Assembly (NCBI RefSeq): GCF_001434295.1
Contig: NZ_AZFA01000023.1
Location: 1 to 32,678, forward strand
Length of the DNA: 32,678 nucleotides
Reading direction: 5' to 3'
DNA from: Companilactobacillus versmoldensis DSM 14857 = KCTC 3814
GTDB lineage: Bacteria; Bacillota; Bacilli; Lactobacillales; Lactobacillaceae
Shown here: piece by piece, positions 1 through 9,058 of the stretch
Numbering within the stretch: the stretch's first letter is position 1
Layout of the letters: every line of letters begins with the position of its first letter
The notes under the pieces: model-generated
The model's database searches: none
Told to the model about the DNA's origin: nothing
What the model saw: only the letters and a program-made list of their open reading frames with translations
Program-made: the position numbers and the translations under genes

Positions 1-21
1 ACGATTTGACTTAGAGCCAAT

Positions 22-54
22 TAAAAAAACACCCATCCATAAGGATAGGTGTAC
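22..54 (-). terminator. Rho-independent terminator of rplM-rpsI
   Basis: Read on the minus strand, a 10-bp stem with one G-T pair (right arm at 43-52, left arm at 29-38) closes a TTAT loop and is followed at once by a run of six T (23-28). It lies 24 bases after the rpsI stop and has no T-run on the other strand, so it ends leftward transcription only. Confidence 0.9.
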
Positions 55-77
55 AAAATGTAATATTCGAGATTGTA

Positions 78-470
78 TTAACGTTTTGAGAATTGTGAAG
101 CTTTACGAGCTTTCTTAAGACCTGGTTTCTTACGTTCCTTCATACGAGGGTCACGTGTTAAGAAGCCGGCACTCTTAAGTGCAGATCTGAAATCAGGATC
201 TACGTTTAGAAGTGCTCTAGCAATACCATGTCTGATTGCTCCAGCTTGTCCTGAGAAGCCACCACCATTAACGTTAGCAATAACGTCGTAGTTAGCGCCT
301 GTTTCAGTAATGTCCAAAGGTTGTTTCATATCAGCAATCAAATTGTCGAAAGGAATGTAATCTTTGACATCACGTTTGTTGATAGTAATCTTACCGTTTC
401 CTGGAACTAAACGAACACGTGCAACTGAATCTTTACGACGGCCTGTTCCAGCATAATTTACTTCTGCCAA
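78..470 (-). CDS. rpsI: 30S ribosomal protein S9
   Basis: S9 of the small subunit head, whose C-terminal tail reaches the P-site tRNA. The 130-residue length is normal. The conserved N-terminal [12 protein letters not shown] block (residues 8-19) and the invariant C-terminal Ser-Lys-Arg (128-130) are both present. The start codon is TTG: a GGAGG lies 8 bases upstream and no ATG or GTG is better placed. It follows rplM after 13 bases, forming the usual L13-S9 pair, and ends just before a strong terminator. Confidence 0.98.
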   Translation of the reverse strand: MAEVNYAGTGRRKDSVARVRLVPGNGKITINKRDVKDYIPFDNLIADMKQPLDITETGANYDVIANVNGGGFSGQAGAIRHGIARALLNVDPDFRSALKSAGFLTRDPRMKERKKPGLKKARKASQFSKR

Positions 471-483
471 AATGTTTTCCTCC

Positions 484-927
484 TTAAACTAGTTTGTTGA
501 TATCCAACATTTCTGGATTTTGTGCTTGGTTGCCATGTTCTGAACCTGCATAGATATGCAACTTCTTGATTTGTTGACGTCCAAGACTGTTGTGTGGCAA
601 CATGCCGCGAATAGAATCTTCAATAAATAGTTCTGGTGTCTTATCTCTCTTTTCACCAGCGCTAATGCTCTTCAACCCACCTGGGTGGTCTGAATGAGTA
701 TAGTAGATCTTTTTCTTAGCTTTCTTACCTGTTAATTTAACTTTTTCTGCATTGATGATAATAACATTATCACCTGTATCAACGTTTGGTGTGTATGTTG
801 GCTTGTTCTTACCTCTAAGAATAGCTGCAACAACTGATGAAATTCTACCAAGAACTACGTCAGTTGCATCAACCACATACCATTTACGATCAACTTCATT
901 TGCTTTTGCTAATGGTGTTGTACGCAT
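484..927 (-). CDS. rplM: 50S ribosomal protein L13
   Basis: L13 is an early-assembling large-subunit protein. The 147-residue length is typical, with the conserved block around [15 protein letters not shown] in the first half and the [11 protein letters not shown] segment in the second. The ATG start follows a GGAGG-type site. It is the first gene of an rplM-rpsI unit that has its own promoter (1008-1036) and a hairpin leader (928-1001). In low-GC Gram-positives this leader is thought to bind L13 and lower expression when L13 is in excess. Confidence 0.98.
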   Translation of the reverse strand: MRTTPLAKANEVDRKWYVVDATDVVLGRISSVVAAILRGKNKPTYTPNVDTGDNVIIINAEKVKLTGKKAKKKIYYTHSDHPGGLKSISAGEKRDKTPELFIEDSIRGMLPHNSLGRQQIKKLHIYAGSEHGNQAQNPEMLDINKLV

Positions 928-1001
928 TTGTTTTCCTCCAGTTCATTGTCTGTTTGACACTCAATAAGATTCCGGGGCTTATCGTGGGGCAAACAATACC
1001 A
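928..1001 (-). ncRNA. rplM 5' leader, probable L13 leader element
   Basis: The untranslated region from the predicted start point to rplM folds as two nested helices. An outer TGTTTG/CAAACA stem pairs 990-995 with 951-956, and an inner ATAAG/CTTAT stem pairs 978-982 with 964-968. Position (directly before rplM-rpsI in a Firmicute), size and two-helix layout fit the known L13 leader family. No covariance model was run, so the family name is an inference. Confidence 0.6.
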
Positions 1002-1007
1002 GCTACA

Positions 1008-1036
1008 ATAATACTTGGTATTACCCGATAAGTCAA
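1008..1036 (-). promoter_or_regulatory. Sigma-A-type promoter for rplM-rpsI
   Basis: On the minus strand, TTGACT (1031-1036) is separated by exactly 17 bases from TATTAT (1008-1013). The predicted start point is near 1001. It sits just after the truA stop, so rplM-rpsI need not depend on readthrough from the transporter genes. Confidence 0.7.
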
Positions 1037-1052
1037 CATCAGAAACATGATT

Positions 1053-1799
1053 TTAATCATAAAAAACTTTTTTTAAATAAAGTCCATTGGCTGGTGCTGT
1101 TCCACGTGCCTCTTGACGATCCTTGACTTCAAATAATCTAATAAAGTCATGGACCGGACGTCTACCACTACCAATTTCTAAAACAGTAGCAACTAATATG
1201 CGAACCATATTATATAAGAATCCATTGCCAGTAAATTCAAAAACCAATTCATTCTCATCTGGTAAGTACTTAACTTGAGCCTCATAGATCGTCCTGACCT
1301 TGTTTTCGATCACGCCACCAGATGCAGCAAAACTCGAAAAATCATGCTCACCTATCAAATCCTTCAAGGCGGTTTGAATCTTTTCGAGGTCATAAGAATA
1401 AGAATAATGACCAGCATAGAATCTTTTGAATGGATCCGTATAATGTCCACAATCAACACGATATAAATAAGTCTTACGTTTGACGCCGTAACGAGCATGG
1501 AAATCTTCGTCGACAATCTGTGAGTCTTTGACCACGATATCTAAGGGCATCAATGAATTGATAGCCTTCAGCATATTTTCAGCGGGAATATACCCAGGAT
1601 AGTCGAAATGGATAACTTGTCCATAGGCATGCACACCAGCATCCGTACGACCGGAACCTACAAGAATGATTTCTTTTCCCTTAGTCATCTTCGATAAAGC
1701 TTTCTCAATTACGCCCTGAACTGTTCTTAAGTTCGGCTGACTCTGAAAGCCGTGAAACTTTGCACCATCATAAGCGATGGTCAACTTGTATCTTGTCAT
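1053..1799 (-). CDS. truA: tRNA pseudouridine(38-40) synthase TruA
   Basis: Converts uridine to pseudouridine at positions 38-40 of the anticodon arm of many tRNAs. The 248-residue length is normal. The family motif [11 protein letters not shown] is at residues 48-58, with catalytic Asp53. The C-terminal half carries the [13 protein letters not shown] stretch typical of TruA. The ATG starts directly after the ecfT stop (TAAATG), with a GGAG inside the end of ecfT, which implies translational coupling. It is the last gene of ecfA1-ecfA2-ecfT-truA. Confidence 0.97.
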   Translation of the reverse strand: MTRYKLTIAYDGAKFHGFQSQPNLRTVQGVIEKALSKMTKGKEIILVGSGRTDAGVHAYGQVIHFDYPGYIPAENMLKAINSLMPLDIVVKDSQIVDEDFHARYGVKRKTYLYRVDCGHYTDPFKRFYAGHYSYSYDLEKIQTALKDLIGEHDFSSFAASGGVIENKVRTIYEAQVKYLPDENELVFEFTGNGFLYNMVRILVATVLEIGSGRRPVHDFIRLFEVKDRQEARGTAPANGLYLKKVFYD

Positions 1800-2597
1800 T
1801 TAGTAACTCCGTAAGAATAATAAAATAATCGTCACACCAGCCATGAAAACAATCGTCCAATTGTCACGCATCGACCACTGCAAAACACGATATTTGCTCC
1901 GGCCTTGTCCATCTTTATAACCACGTGACTCCATAGCAATGGCTAAATCGTAGGCAATCGAAAAACTGCTGACGAACAGTGGGATCAAGATCGGCACGAA
2001 TGCCTTGATCCGTTTGATCAATCCACCTTCACCAAAGTCAACGCCACGAGCTCTTTGTGCATCCATGATCTTCGTTGTCTCATCGATCAATAACGGCACG
2101 AACCGTAATGCAATCGACAACATTAAAGCTACCTGTGTAACGGGGAATTTAATGACCCGTAAAGGTTTTAAAATGCTCTCGATTGAATCTGATATCTCGA
2201 TTGGTGTCGTCGTCAAAGTCAACAACGTCGATATAAAAATAATTAGGATAAAACGCATGAAGATGTATGTGGCAATGACCAAGCCCTCTTTGGATAATGT
2301 CAGAAAACTCCAATGCCAAATTGGGTGATTGCTTGGAGTAAAGAAAGCTTGCAGCACAACCGTGAACAGGATCAACCAAAACATCGGTCGCAATCCCTTG
2401 ATGAAAAATATGAAATTCACCTTTGAAACCAGGACAGCAAATAAGACAAAAACCATCAAAAATGCGTAAGAGGCCACGTTATTGGCTAAAAATACTATTC
2501 CAATGAAGTAAAAAGTAATTAGAAATTTAACCCGGGGATCTAATCGATAGATCAGCGAATCCCCCGGCAAATAGCGTCCTATTATTAGCTTGTCCAT
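1800..2597 (-). CDS. ecfT: ECF transporter transmembrane component EcfT
   Basis: Membrane subunit of the energy-coupling factor module, which pairs with the EcfA1/EcfA2 ATPases and exchangeable vitamin-binding S components. The 265-residue protein has several hydrophobic segments (about 24-57, 70-87, 105-130 and 152-172, with one at the C-terminus). It carries the two short Arg-Gly coupling motifs that contact the ATPases: ARG at 183-185 and SRG at 224-226. Start and stop are both fused to the neighbours by TAAATG junctions. No S component is encoded in this window, so the transported vitamin cannot be told. Confidence 0.96.
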   Translation of the reverse strand: MDKLIIGRYLPGDSLIYRLDPRVKFLITFYFIGIVFLANNVASYAFLMVFVLFAVLVSKVNFIFFIKGLRPMFWLILFTVVLQAFFTPSNHPIWHWSFLTLSKEGLVIATYIFMRFILIIFISTLLTLTTTPIEISDSIESILKPLRVIKFPVTQVALMLSIALRFVPLLIDETTKIMDAQRARGVDFGEGGLIKRIKAFVPILIPLFVSSFSIAYDLAIAMESRGYKDGQGRSKYRVLQWSMRDNWTIVFMAGVTIILLFLRSY

Positions 2598-3452
2598 TTA
2601 ATCACCGTGAATTTGTTGTTTTATTTCAGTAGTTAGTTCACTGATTGTAATTGGTAACTGATCAAAATGAAAATTCTTTGCCTGTAATTTTTGGGCAAAA
2701 ATGGCACTCTGAGGTAAAGTTAAATAATTCTTATCCAACAGCTCTTGATCATTGAAAACTGCCTTAGGAGTTCCAGAGGCCACGATCTGACTATCATGCA
2801 TGACCATCATCTCATCAGCATAGTTAGCCACATCATCCATGTTGTGAGTGATCAAGATAATTGTTTTGCCATTTTTTTGTTGCTCTTTAAACAAATCCAT
2901 AATTTCCTTACGACCAACTGGATCTAATCCTGCAGTTGGCTCATCCAAAATAATGGTTTCCGGATCACTGGCAAGTACACCAGCAATCGCAACACGTCTC
3001 ATTTGGCCTCCTGAAAGGTCAAATGGCGATTTTTGTAAATACTCAGAACCAAGGCCAACAACATCAATCATCTCTTGTGCAGCCTCTTTAGCGTCTTTTT
3101 CAGGTACCCCAAAATTCTGTGGCCCAAACATGATATCTTTTTCAACGGTATCTTCAAATAACTGGCTTTCGGGAAATTGAAATACCATACCAACATTTTT
3201 ACGTAATGGCTTAAGATTCTTGTTGTTGGTTTCAGAAGTGATTTTTCGCTCGCCGACTAATATCTCGCCACTAGTGGGTTTCAATAAAGCATTGATATGC
3301 CGAACTAAAGTTGACTTCCCACTACCAGTTTTTCCAACAATAGCGGTAAATTTACCGCTATTGATCGTACAGGATACATCAGCTAGTCCTAAACCTGACA
3401 TAGGATTATTAGATTCATATGAATGAGTTACGTGTTTGAATTCAATTTGCAT
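2598..3452 (-). CDS. ecfA2: ECF transporter ATP-binding protein EcfA2
   Basis: ABC ATPase of the energy-coupling factor vitamin transporter. All nucleotide-binding motifs are visible: Walker A GKTGSGKS (40-47), Q-loop Gln92, signature LSGGQ (146-150), Walker B with Asp170-Glu171, and switch His203. It is the second ATPase gene of the set, and its canonical LDEP Walker B differs from the MDES of its partner. It overlaps the end of ecfA1 by 25 bases and is joined to ecfT by TAAATG. The nearest AAAGGA lies about 14 bases before the ATG, so translation may depend partly on ecfA1. Confidence 0.96.
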   Translation of the reverse strand: MQIEFKHVTHSYESNNPMSGLGLADVSCTINSGKFTAIVGKTGSGKSTLVRHINALLKPTSGEILVGERKITSETNNKNLKPLRKNVGMVFQFPESQLFEDTVEKDIMFGPQNFGVPEKDAKEAAQEMIDVVGLGSEYLQKSPFDLSGGQMRRVAIAGVLASDPETIILDEPTAGLDPVGRKEIMDLFKEQQKNGKTIILITHNMDDVANYADEMMVMHDSQIVASGTPKAVFNDQELLDKNYLTLPQSAIFAQKLQAKNFHFDQLPITISELTTEIKQQIHGD

Positions 3453-4258
3453 AATTGATCTATTAATCCTTTCTCGTCAATATAGCCTTTAAAGTCGATA
3501 ACATCAGTCAAGTTCTCGGCCACGAGATTGGTGAATGGCTCTTCCAACCCATACTCCTGTAATTGTCCTCTTAAATTGTACAGCTCAGCAGGAGTCGTAT
3601 CCTTAACGACCTTACCAGAGTTCAATACTATAATTCTATCAGAAAGTTGTGTCTCTTCAATATCATGAGTAATGGAAATAACTGTTAGATCTTGTTTAGA
3701 TCGTAATTCTTCAATCAAATTAATGACAGTTTTACGCCCATCGGGATCCAACATGCTAGTCGATTCATCCATAATAATGATTTGTGGTTGAATGGCCAAG
3801 ACACCGGCAATCGCCACACGCTGTTTTTGCCCACCAGAAAGAGACTGTGGGTCACGCTTTTTATAATCTTGCATATCAACCATTGCCAATGCTCGATCAA
3901 CAGACTCGACCATTTGTTCACGTGGCATACCTTGATTTTCAAGTCCAAAAGCCACATCATCTTCGACAGTGGCACCAACAAATTGGTGATCAGGGTTTTG
4001 AAAGACGATGCCTATCTTCTTTCTTGCCTCCCAAATTGTTTGTTCATCTGAGATTACCCCATCAATAGCGATCGAACCGGACTCGGACTCTTCCAGCCCA
4101 TCGATCAATCTAGTCAACGTAGTTTTTCCACTACCATTTTTTCCAACGATTGAAAGCCATTGGTTTTTTTGAATGTCTAGGCTGATTCCATTTATTGCAT
4201 ATACCTCAGAACCAGGATACTTATAATAAACATCTTTGATTGAAATTATATTTGTCAT
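3428..4258 (-). CDS. ecfA1: ECF transporter ATP-binding protein EcfA1
   Basis: First ATPase of the ECF module. Counted from the chosen start: Walker A GKNGSGKT (39-46), Gln87, LSGGQ (140-144), Walker B ending MDES (163-166), His198. The MDES form is usual for EcfA1/CbiO. The open frame extends 19 codons further upstream, but the ATG at 4258 has AAGGTGA at the right distance and gives the family N-terminus (Met-Thr-Asn-Ile-Ile-Ser), so the longer start is rejected. It is preceded by the large hairpin element that follows rplQ. Confidence 0.96.
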   Translation of the reverse strand: MTNIISIKDVYYKYPGSEVYAINGISLDIQKNQWLSIVGKNGSGKTTLTRLIDGLEESESGSIAIDGVISDEQTIWEARKKIGIVFQNPDHQFVGATVEDDVAFGLENQGMPREQMVESVDRALAMVDMQDYKKRDPQSLSGGQKQRVAIAGVLAIQPQIIIMDESTSMLDPDGRKTVINLIEELRSKQDLTVISITHDIEETQLSDRIIVLNSGKVVKDTTPAELYNLRGQLQEYGLEEPFTNLVAENLTDVIDFKGYIDEKGLIDQLCKLNSNT

Positions 4259-4269
4259 CTGTTCACCTT

Positions 4270-4396
4270 TTAGGTAAAAAAAAATCATTCGACAAATTAG
4301 TGTCCCCGTTTCCAAGGATCTCAGAGATAGACTTAGTTACCAAATAACCATCATCTTAACACTCACTAATTTATCAGAATGACTGATTTTTTATTA
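4270..4396 (-). ncRNA. Large hairpin after rplQ, probable L17 downstream element
   Basis: The 151-base gap between rplQ and ecfA1 holds a long imperfect inverted repeat. AATTAGTG (4366-4373) pairs with CACTAATT (4296-4303), and the helix extends outward through wobble pairs and small bulges to about 4276 and 4390. It is followed on the minus strand by a run of nine T (4275-4283). The roughly 60-base interior has smaller hairpins (GTTA/TAAC and ATCTC/GAGAT). A conserved RNA of unknown function, the L17 downstream element, is described from exactly this position in lactic acid bacteria and Listeria. I assign it by location and shape only. It could act as a terminator or attenuator between ribosomal and transporter genes. 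Confidence 0.6.
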
Positions 4397-4409
4397 ATGA
4401 AACTTATTA

Positions 4410-4790
4410 TTAAACTAATTCAATAATAACCATAGGTGCAGCATCGCCACGGCGTGGTGCAGTCTTCAAGATACGTGTGTATCCTCCGTTACGTTCTTTG
4501 TAACGTGGGGCAATATCACTGAATAACTTTTGAAGTGCTGATTGAACAACAACTGCATCATCATCTTCAGTAATGTTGGCAACTTCATCTCTAACGTATG
4601 CAGCTGCTAAACGACGTGCATGCAAGTCGCCACGTTTACCTAAGGTAACCATTTTTTCAGTTGTACGGCTGATTTCCTTGGCACGAGTTTGAGTTGTAAC
4701 AATACGTTCATTAATGATTAAATCAGTAGTTAAATCGCGTAACATTGCTTTTCTTTGAGAACTTGTACGTCCTAATTTACGGTAGCCCAT
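4410..4790 (-). CDS. rplQ: 50S ribosomal protein L17
   Basis: L17 sits near the polypeptide exit tunnel of the large subunit. The 126-residue length is normal. The N-terminal [20 protein letters not shown] block and the C-terminal [17 protein letters not shown] region are highly conserved. ATG start, last gene of the alpha cluster, 27 bases after rpoA. A structured element follows its stop codon. Confidence 0.98.
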   Translation of the reverse strand: MGYRKLGRTSSQRKAMLRDLTTDLIINERIVTTQTRAKEISRTTEKMVTLGKRGDLHARRLAAAYVRDEVANITEDDDAVVVQSALQKLFSDIAPRYKERNGGYTRILKTAPRRGDAAPMVIIELV

Positions 4791-4817
4791 GTGTTTACCT
4801 CCTGTTTGAATTTGATA

Positions 4818-5759
4818 TTAATCTTCTTGCTTTAATGATAATCCAAGATCGGAAAGCTTCTCTTTAACTTCAACCAATGACTTACGTCCTAAGTTACGAA
4901 CACGCATCATATCAGCTTCAGTTTTTTCAGTAAGCTCTTGTACCGTATTAATACCGGCACGCTTCAAACAATTATATGAACGAACTGATAAATCAAGTTC
5001 TTCAATAGTCATCTCAAGCTTCTTTTCTTTTTGTGTTTCTTCTTTTTCAATCATCATGTCGGCACTTTTAGCTTCTTCGGTAAGATTTACAAAACTTGTT
5101 AAATGTTCTGTAAGGATCTTAGCAGACAAACTAATAGCTTCTCTAGGACCAATGGAACCATTTGTCCAGATATCGATTGTCAATTTATCGAAGTCGTTTC
5201 TTTTACCCACACGAGTATTTTCAACTTGATAGTTAACTTTTTCCACGGGAGTGAAAATTGAGTCAACAGGTAAAACACCAATTGGTGTTTCGTCGGTTTT
5301 ATTTTGTTCTGCAGGAGTATATCCACGACCATTTGTAATTGTCATTTGCATATGGAAATGTCCACCCTCAGCGACTGTACAAATATATTGTTCAGGGTCA
5401 AGGATCTCTAAATCATCGTCTGCTTGAATATCTTTTGCAGTAATAGTAGCAGGACCAGAGATATCGATCTCAGCCTTTAAACTACCTTCTTCTGCATAAG
5501 ACTTCAATGAAAGTTTCTTAATGTTCAACACGATTTGTGTGACATCTTCGATAACACCATCAATTGCAAAAAATTCATGCAAGACACCATCTATTTGAAT
5601 ATCAGAAACCGCTGTACCAGGTAATGATGCAAGTAAAACACGACGTAAAGAATTACCAAGTGTTGTACCGTATCCTCTTTCTAACGGTTCAATAATATAT
5701 TTACCATGATCATTACTTTCTTCAACAGGTGTAATGGTTGGCTTTTCAAATTCGATCAT
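4818..5759 (-). CDS. rpoA: DNA-directed RNA polymerase subunit alpha
   Basis: Alpha subunit, whose dimer starts assembly of RNA polymerase. The 313-residue length is normal for lactobacilli. The N-terminal assembly domain (about 1-230) includes the [17 protein letters not shown] segment. A Lys/Glu-rich linker joins it to a C-terminal domain (about 245-313) with the [11 protein letters not shown] helix that touches UP-element DNA and activators. It lies between rpsK and rplQ, as in the classical alpha operon. Confidence 0.99.
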   Translation of the reverse strand: MIEFEKPTITPVEESNDHGKYIIEPLERGYGTTLGNSLRRVLLASLPGTAVSDIQIDGVLHEFFAIDGVIEDVTQIVLNIKKLSLKSYAEEGSLKAEIDISGPATITAKDIQADDDLEILDPEQYICTVAEGGHFHMQMTITNGRGYTPAEQNKTDETPIGVLPVDSIFTPVEKVNYQVENTRVGKRNDFDKLTIDIWTNGSIGPREAISLSAKILTEHLTSFVNLTEEAKSADMMIEKEETQKEKKLEMTIEELDLSVRSYNCLKRAGINTVQELTEKTEADMMRVRNLGRKSLVEVKEKLSDLGLSLKQED

Positions 5760-5822
5760 TCGGTTAGTTCCCCTTTCAAAACGAAATGTGTGTAGCTTAG
5801 TTCATATGGGTATAAAACCATT

Positions 5823-6209
5823 CTATACACGACGACGCTTTGGAGGACGTGAGCCATTATGTGGAACTGGTGTGACGTCGCGAATTGCAGTGATTTCCAA
5901 TCCAGTAGATTGTAATGAACGAATTGCGGCTTCACGACCAGAACCAGGTCCTTTGACAGCTACTTCAACTGTTTTCATACCATGTTCCATTGATTCTTTA
6001 GCAGCTGCTTCTCCAGCCATTTGTGCAGCAAATGGAGTTGACTTACGGCTTCCCTTGAATCCAAGTGCACCAGCAGATGACCATGAAACGGCATTACCGT
6101 TAACATCAGTGATCATAACTAGTGTGTTATTGAAAGTTGAATGGATATGAGCAACTCCAGCTTCAATATGTTTCTTAGTACGGCGTTTACGACCTTTATT
6201 TTGTGCCAT
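5823..6209 (-). CDS. rpsK: 30S ribosomal protein S11
   Basis: S11 lies in the platform of the 30S subunit near the mRNA exit. The 128-residue length is usual. The basic N-terminus, the [11 protein letters not shown] segment and the C-terminal [14 protein letters not shown] motif are present. ATG start, 16 bases after rpsM. The 63-base gap to rpoA contains no convincing promoter or terminator. Confidence 0.98.
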   Translation of the reverse strand: MAQNKGRKRRTKKHIEAGVAHIHSTFNNTLVMITDVNGNAVSWSSAGALGFKGSRKSTPFAAQMAGEAAAKESMEHGMKTVEVAVKGPGSGREAAIRSLQSTGLEITAIRDVTPVPHNGSRPPKRRRV

Positions 6210-6225
6210 GAATTAACCTCCTATC

Positions 6226-6591
6226 CTACTTTTTCTTACCGGCAATAGAAACTTTCTTGCCTTTACGAGTTCTAGCGTTATTCTTTGTGTTTTGACCTCT
6301 AACTGGTAAACCACGACGATGTCTCATACCACGGTATGAACCAATTTCTTGAAGTCTCTTAATGTTCATGCTTGTCTCACGACGCAAGTCACCTTCAACA
6401 GGAATCTTGTCGATTTCTGAACGGATCTTTTCTTCTTGGTCAGGAGTTAAATCTCTAGTACGGACGTCTTCTGAAACGTCAGCATCTTTAAGCACTTTTT
6501 GTGCAGTAGTATTGCCAATACCAAAAATGTAAGTTAAGGCAATAACGATTCTCTTATCACGAGGTAAATCTACACCTGCTATACGAGCCAT
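6226..6591 (-). CDS. rpsM: 30S ribosomal protein S13
   Basis: S13 in the 30S head contacts the large subunit (bridge B1) and P-site tRNA. The 121-residue protein begins [14 protein letters not shown] and includes the [15 protein letters not shown](R)TK-type segment; here the usual Arg after Gly-Gln is replaced so that it reads [10 protein letters not shown]. The C-terminus is basic ([11 protein letters not shown]). ATG start, in the order rpmJ-rpsM-rpsK-rpoA. Confidence 0.98.
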   Translation of the reverse strand: MARIAGVDLPRDKRIVIALTYIFGIGNTTAQKVLKDADVSEDVRTRDLTPDQEEKIRSEIDKIPVEGDLRRETSMNIKRLQEIGSYRGMRHRRGLPVRGQNTKNNARTRKGKKVSIAGKKK

Positions 6592-6613
6592 TTAATTGCA
6601 CCTCCTATTTATA

Positions 6614-6730
6614 TTATCCTTGTCTTTGTTTGTGTTTTGGATCTGCAGAGCAAATAATCATAACGCGACCGCGTCTCTTGATTACTTTACAGTGTTCACA
6701 CATAGGTTTAACGGATGGTCTTACTTTCAT
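6614..6730 (-). CDS. rpmJ: 50S ribosomal protein L36
   Basis: A 38-residue protein, short enough to be missed by length cut-offs. It begins [16 protein letters not shown] and ends KHKQRQG. Cys11, Cys14, Cys27 and His33 form the zinc-binding set of the zinc-containing L36 type. The ATG at 6730 has a GGAGG 9 bases upstream. It lies between infA and rpsM, its standard place in Firmicutes. Confidence 0.97.
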   Translation of the reverse strand: MKVRPSVKPMCEHCKVIKRRGRVMIICSADPKHKQRQG

Positions 6731-6763
6731 ATTGTGGAACCTCCATTCCATTAAAATACTTTA

Positions 6764-6982
6764 TTATCTATATCTATATGTAATTCTTCCCTTGGTTAAA
6801 TCATAAGGTGACAATTCAACAGTGACCTTATCGCCGGGCAAAATTCTAATATAGTGCATACGGATTTTACCTGACACATGGGCTAGAACTGTAGCGCCAT
6901 TTTCAAGTTTCACCTTAAACATTGCGTTTGGCAATGTTTCTGAAATCGTACCTTCTACTTCAATGACATCATCTTTTGCCAA
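6764..6982 (-). CDS. infA: Translation initiation factor IF-1
   Basis: IF-1 is a single OB-fold protein that blocks the A site during initiation. The 72-residue length is exact for the family, with the [22 protein letters not shown] segment and the TYRYR end. The start codon is TTG, 9 bases after GGAGG; no in-frame ATG or GTG gives the family N-terminus Met-Ala-Lys. It has its own promoter at 7036-7064, so IF-1, L36, S13, S11, alpha and L17 can be made apart from the upstream genes. Confidence 0.98.
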   Translation of the reverse strand: MAKDDVIEVEGTISETLPNAMFKVKLENGATVLAHVSGKIRMHYIRILPGDKVTVELSPYDLTKGRITYRYR

Positions 6983-7035
6983 AGATATTAACCTCCAATG
7001 ATAATCGGGATAAATTCATTTGCGTACAGCGCAAA

Positions 7036-7064
7036 ATTATACAATATTCCACGCAAAAAGTAAA
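7036..7064 (-). promoter_or_regulatory. Internal promoter before infA
   Basis: On the minus strand, TTTACT (7059-7064) stands 17 bases from a perfect TATAAT (7036-7041), within the 102-base adk-infA gap. A short inverted repeat, TGCG-5-CGCA (7021-7033), covers the predicted start point near 7029 and would put a small hairpin at the very 5' end of the RNA. Confidence 0.7.
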
Positions 7065-7084
7065 CAAACGAATGCTAAAAAGTC

Positions 7085-7738
7085 TTACAGACTTTGTAAA
7101 ACCTTTTTAACTTCTTTATACACATCATCAATTTCTTGCTCACCATTGATCTTATGTAACAAGTTCAACTTATCATAAAAATCAATTAGTGGAGTATTCA
7201 TTTCGATGTTAACTTTTAATCTGTTCTTAACTGTCTCAGGTTTGTCATCGTCACGTTGGTAAAATTCATGACCACCGCAAACGTCACAAGTTCCTTCAAC
7301 CTTTGTTGGATTATAGATTTTGTGATAAGTTGCGCCACAATTTTTGCAGATATAACGTCCAGATAAACGTTCTACAAGAACTTCTGGTTTAACATCTATA
7401 TATATTACACCATCGATCGGCTTATTTACATTTTTTGCAATTGTCTGTAAAGCATTTGCCTGATCAATTGTTCTTGGAAAACCATCTAGCATGTATCCAC
7501 TCTTTTGAACATCGTCTTTGCCTAAACGTTCTTCAACAATCGACTCTGTTACTTCATCGGGAACTAACTCACCTTTGTCAATATATGCTTTCGCATCAAG
7601 TCCAACTTTTGTTTTGTCAGCCATAGCCTGTCTAAACATATCGCCAGTTGAAATATGGGCAATATCAAAATCTTCAACAATTTTTTCTGCTTGTGTACCT
7701 TTACCAGCACCAGGCAATCCCATCAATATAATGTTCAT
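7085..7738 (-). CDS. adk: Adenylate kinase
   Basis: Catalyses ATP + AMP to 2 ADP, keeping adenylate pools balanced. The 217-residue length is that of the long form. The P-loop GLPGAGKGT is at 7-15 and the AMP-site segment DGFPRT at 85-90. The LID carries four cysteines (Cys131, Cys134, Cys151, Cys154) that bind structural zinc, as in many Gram-positive enzymes. The gene follows secY by 24 bases, in the usual secY-adk-infA order. Confidence 0.98.
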   Translation of the reverse strand: MNIILMGLPGAGKGTQAEKIVEDFDIAHISTGDMFRQAMADKTKVGLDAKAYIDKGELVPDEVTESIVEERLGKDDVQKSGYMLDGFPRTIDQANALQTIAKNVNKPIDGVIYIDVKPEVLVERLSGRYICKNCGATYHKIYNPTKVEGTCDVCGGHEFYQRDDDKPETVKNRLKVNIEMNTPLIDFYDKLNLLHKINGEQEIDDVYKEVKKVLQSL

Positions 7739-7762
7739 TCTTTACATCTCCCAACAATCTAC

Positions 7763-9058
7763 TTATCTGATAAACCCAACGTATTCACGTTTCATCAATA
7801 GACCTCTTAATTGACGATCCATCTCAACTGTAACACCAACGATGATAAGTAAACTTGTACCACCTAGACCAATAGATTGAGGTAGGCTGAACAAGTTAGC
7901 TGCAAGTAATGGCAGTAATGAAACCAAACCTAAGAAGATTGAACCTACTGTAGAAAGTCTAAGTAAGACACCATTCATAAATTTAACAGTTTCATTTCCT
8001 GGCCATACAGCTGGAATATATGCACCTTGTTTTTGTAAGTTTTCTGATAACTTTTCAGGATTTACTTGAACGAATGCATAGAAGAATGTAAATAACACAA
8101 TCAACAACGTATAAAGTAGTGATCCTGTAGTTGTTTGCATACTGAATATTTCTGATAGTACTTGGTACCATGAATCTCCACTATGATTTGCTTGGAACGC
8201 CATCAAAATTGTTTGAGGTGTCACAATAAACGAACTAGCGAAGATAACTGGAATAACACCAGCGACGTTAACTCTTAGTGGTAGAAAGCTTTCGCTACCA
8301 CTACCAGCAGCACGTCTTGTATATTGAATTGGAATTCTACGAGTTGCTTGTTGTACATAAGTAACAAATTGAACAACTATCAAAATGAGAATTACTAATC
8401 CAACGATAAAACCAATATTTTTAGCAAGGTCGCCTGCACCAGCATTTTGAATATAATCACGGTAAATTTGGTAAATTCCTTGAGGGAATCTAGCAACAAT
8501 ACCTGCGAAGATAATCACTGATACACCGTTACCCAAACCTTTATCAGTGATTTGCTCACCGATCCAAGTCAGTAACATTGTTCCACCAGTAAGGATAATA
8601 CCGATAGTAATAAATGCTTGAGCATTAGGAGATTTAACAAGTCCTAAACCACTCAAAGTATTAAAACCAGCAGTAATACCGATTGATTGAACAAATCCTA
8701 ACACAATCGTTAAATATCTTGTTACCTGGTTCAGTTTTCTACGACCAACTTCACCTTGTTTACTCCATTCAACAAACTTAGGAACGATATCCATTTGTAA
8801 CAATTGGACAACGATTTGAGCAGTGATGAATGGTGATACACCCATTGAGAAGATGGAGTAGTTTGATAAACCACCACCAGTAACTGTATCAAGCAATGGA
8901 ACTAGGCCAGTAGAACTGACCTTGTCCATTGCTGCGGCGTTAACACCTGGTACAGTAATTTGTGATCCCAATCGATAAATCACAAGTAACATAAGGGTAA
9001 AGAAGATTTTTTGACGAATTTCTTTAACCTTTAGAGCATCTCTGATAGTTCTAAACAT
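7763..9058 (-). CDS. secY: Preprotein translocase subunit SecY
   Basis: Channel-forming subunit of the Sec translocon in the cytoplasmic membrane. The 431-residue protein has the usual set of about ten hydrophobic helices. The plug and lateral-gate region near the N-terminus includes the GVSPFITAQIVVQLL segment, and the cytoplasmic loop has the conserved RRIPIQYTRR stretch. It starts with ATG directly after the rplO stop (TAAATG), so the two are probably translationally coupled. Confidence 0.98.
   Translation of the reverse strand: MFRTIRDALKVKEIRQKIFFTLMLLVIYRLGSQITVPGVNAAAMDKVSSTGLVPLLDTVTGGGLSNYSIFSMGVSPFITAQIVVQLLQMDIVPKFVEWSKQGEVGRRKLNQVTRYLTIVLGFVQSIGITAGFNTLSGLGLVKSPNAQAFITIGIILTGGTMLLTWIGEQITDKGLGNGVSVIIFAGIVARFPQGIYQIYRDYIQNAGAGDLAKNIGFIVGLVILILIVVQFVTYVQQATRRIPIQYTRRAAGSGSESFLPLRVNVAGVIPVIFASSFIVTPQTILMAFQANHSGDSWYQVLSEIFSMQTTTGSLLYTLLIVLFTFFYAFVQVNPEKLSENLQKQGAYIPAVWPGNETVKFMNGVLLRLSTVGSIFLGLVSLLPLLAANLFSLPQSIGLGGTSLLIIVGVTVEMDRQLRGLLMKREYVGFIR

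Noticed and set aside
978-1032. Inverted repeats CTTATCG/CGATAAG and AATACCA/TGGTATT before rplM
   Set aside because: They overlap the -35, spacer and -10 of the predicted promoter and so would be mostly outside the transcript; the leader helices at 951-995 explain the transcribed part better.
5734-6150. A 138-codon plus-strand open frame opposite rpsK and rpoA
   Set aside because: It lies antisense to highly conserved genes, has no ribosome binding site and encodes no recognisable protein; it is a codon-use shadow.
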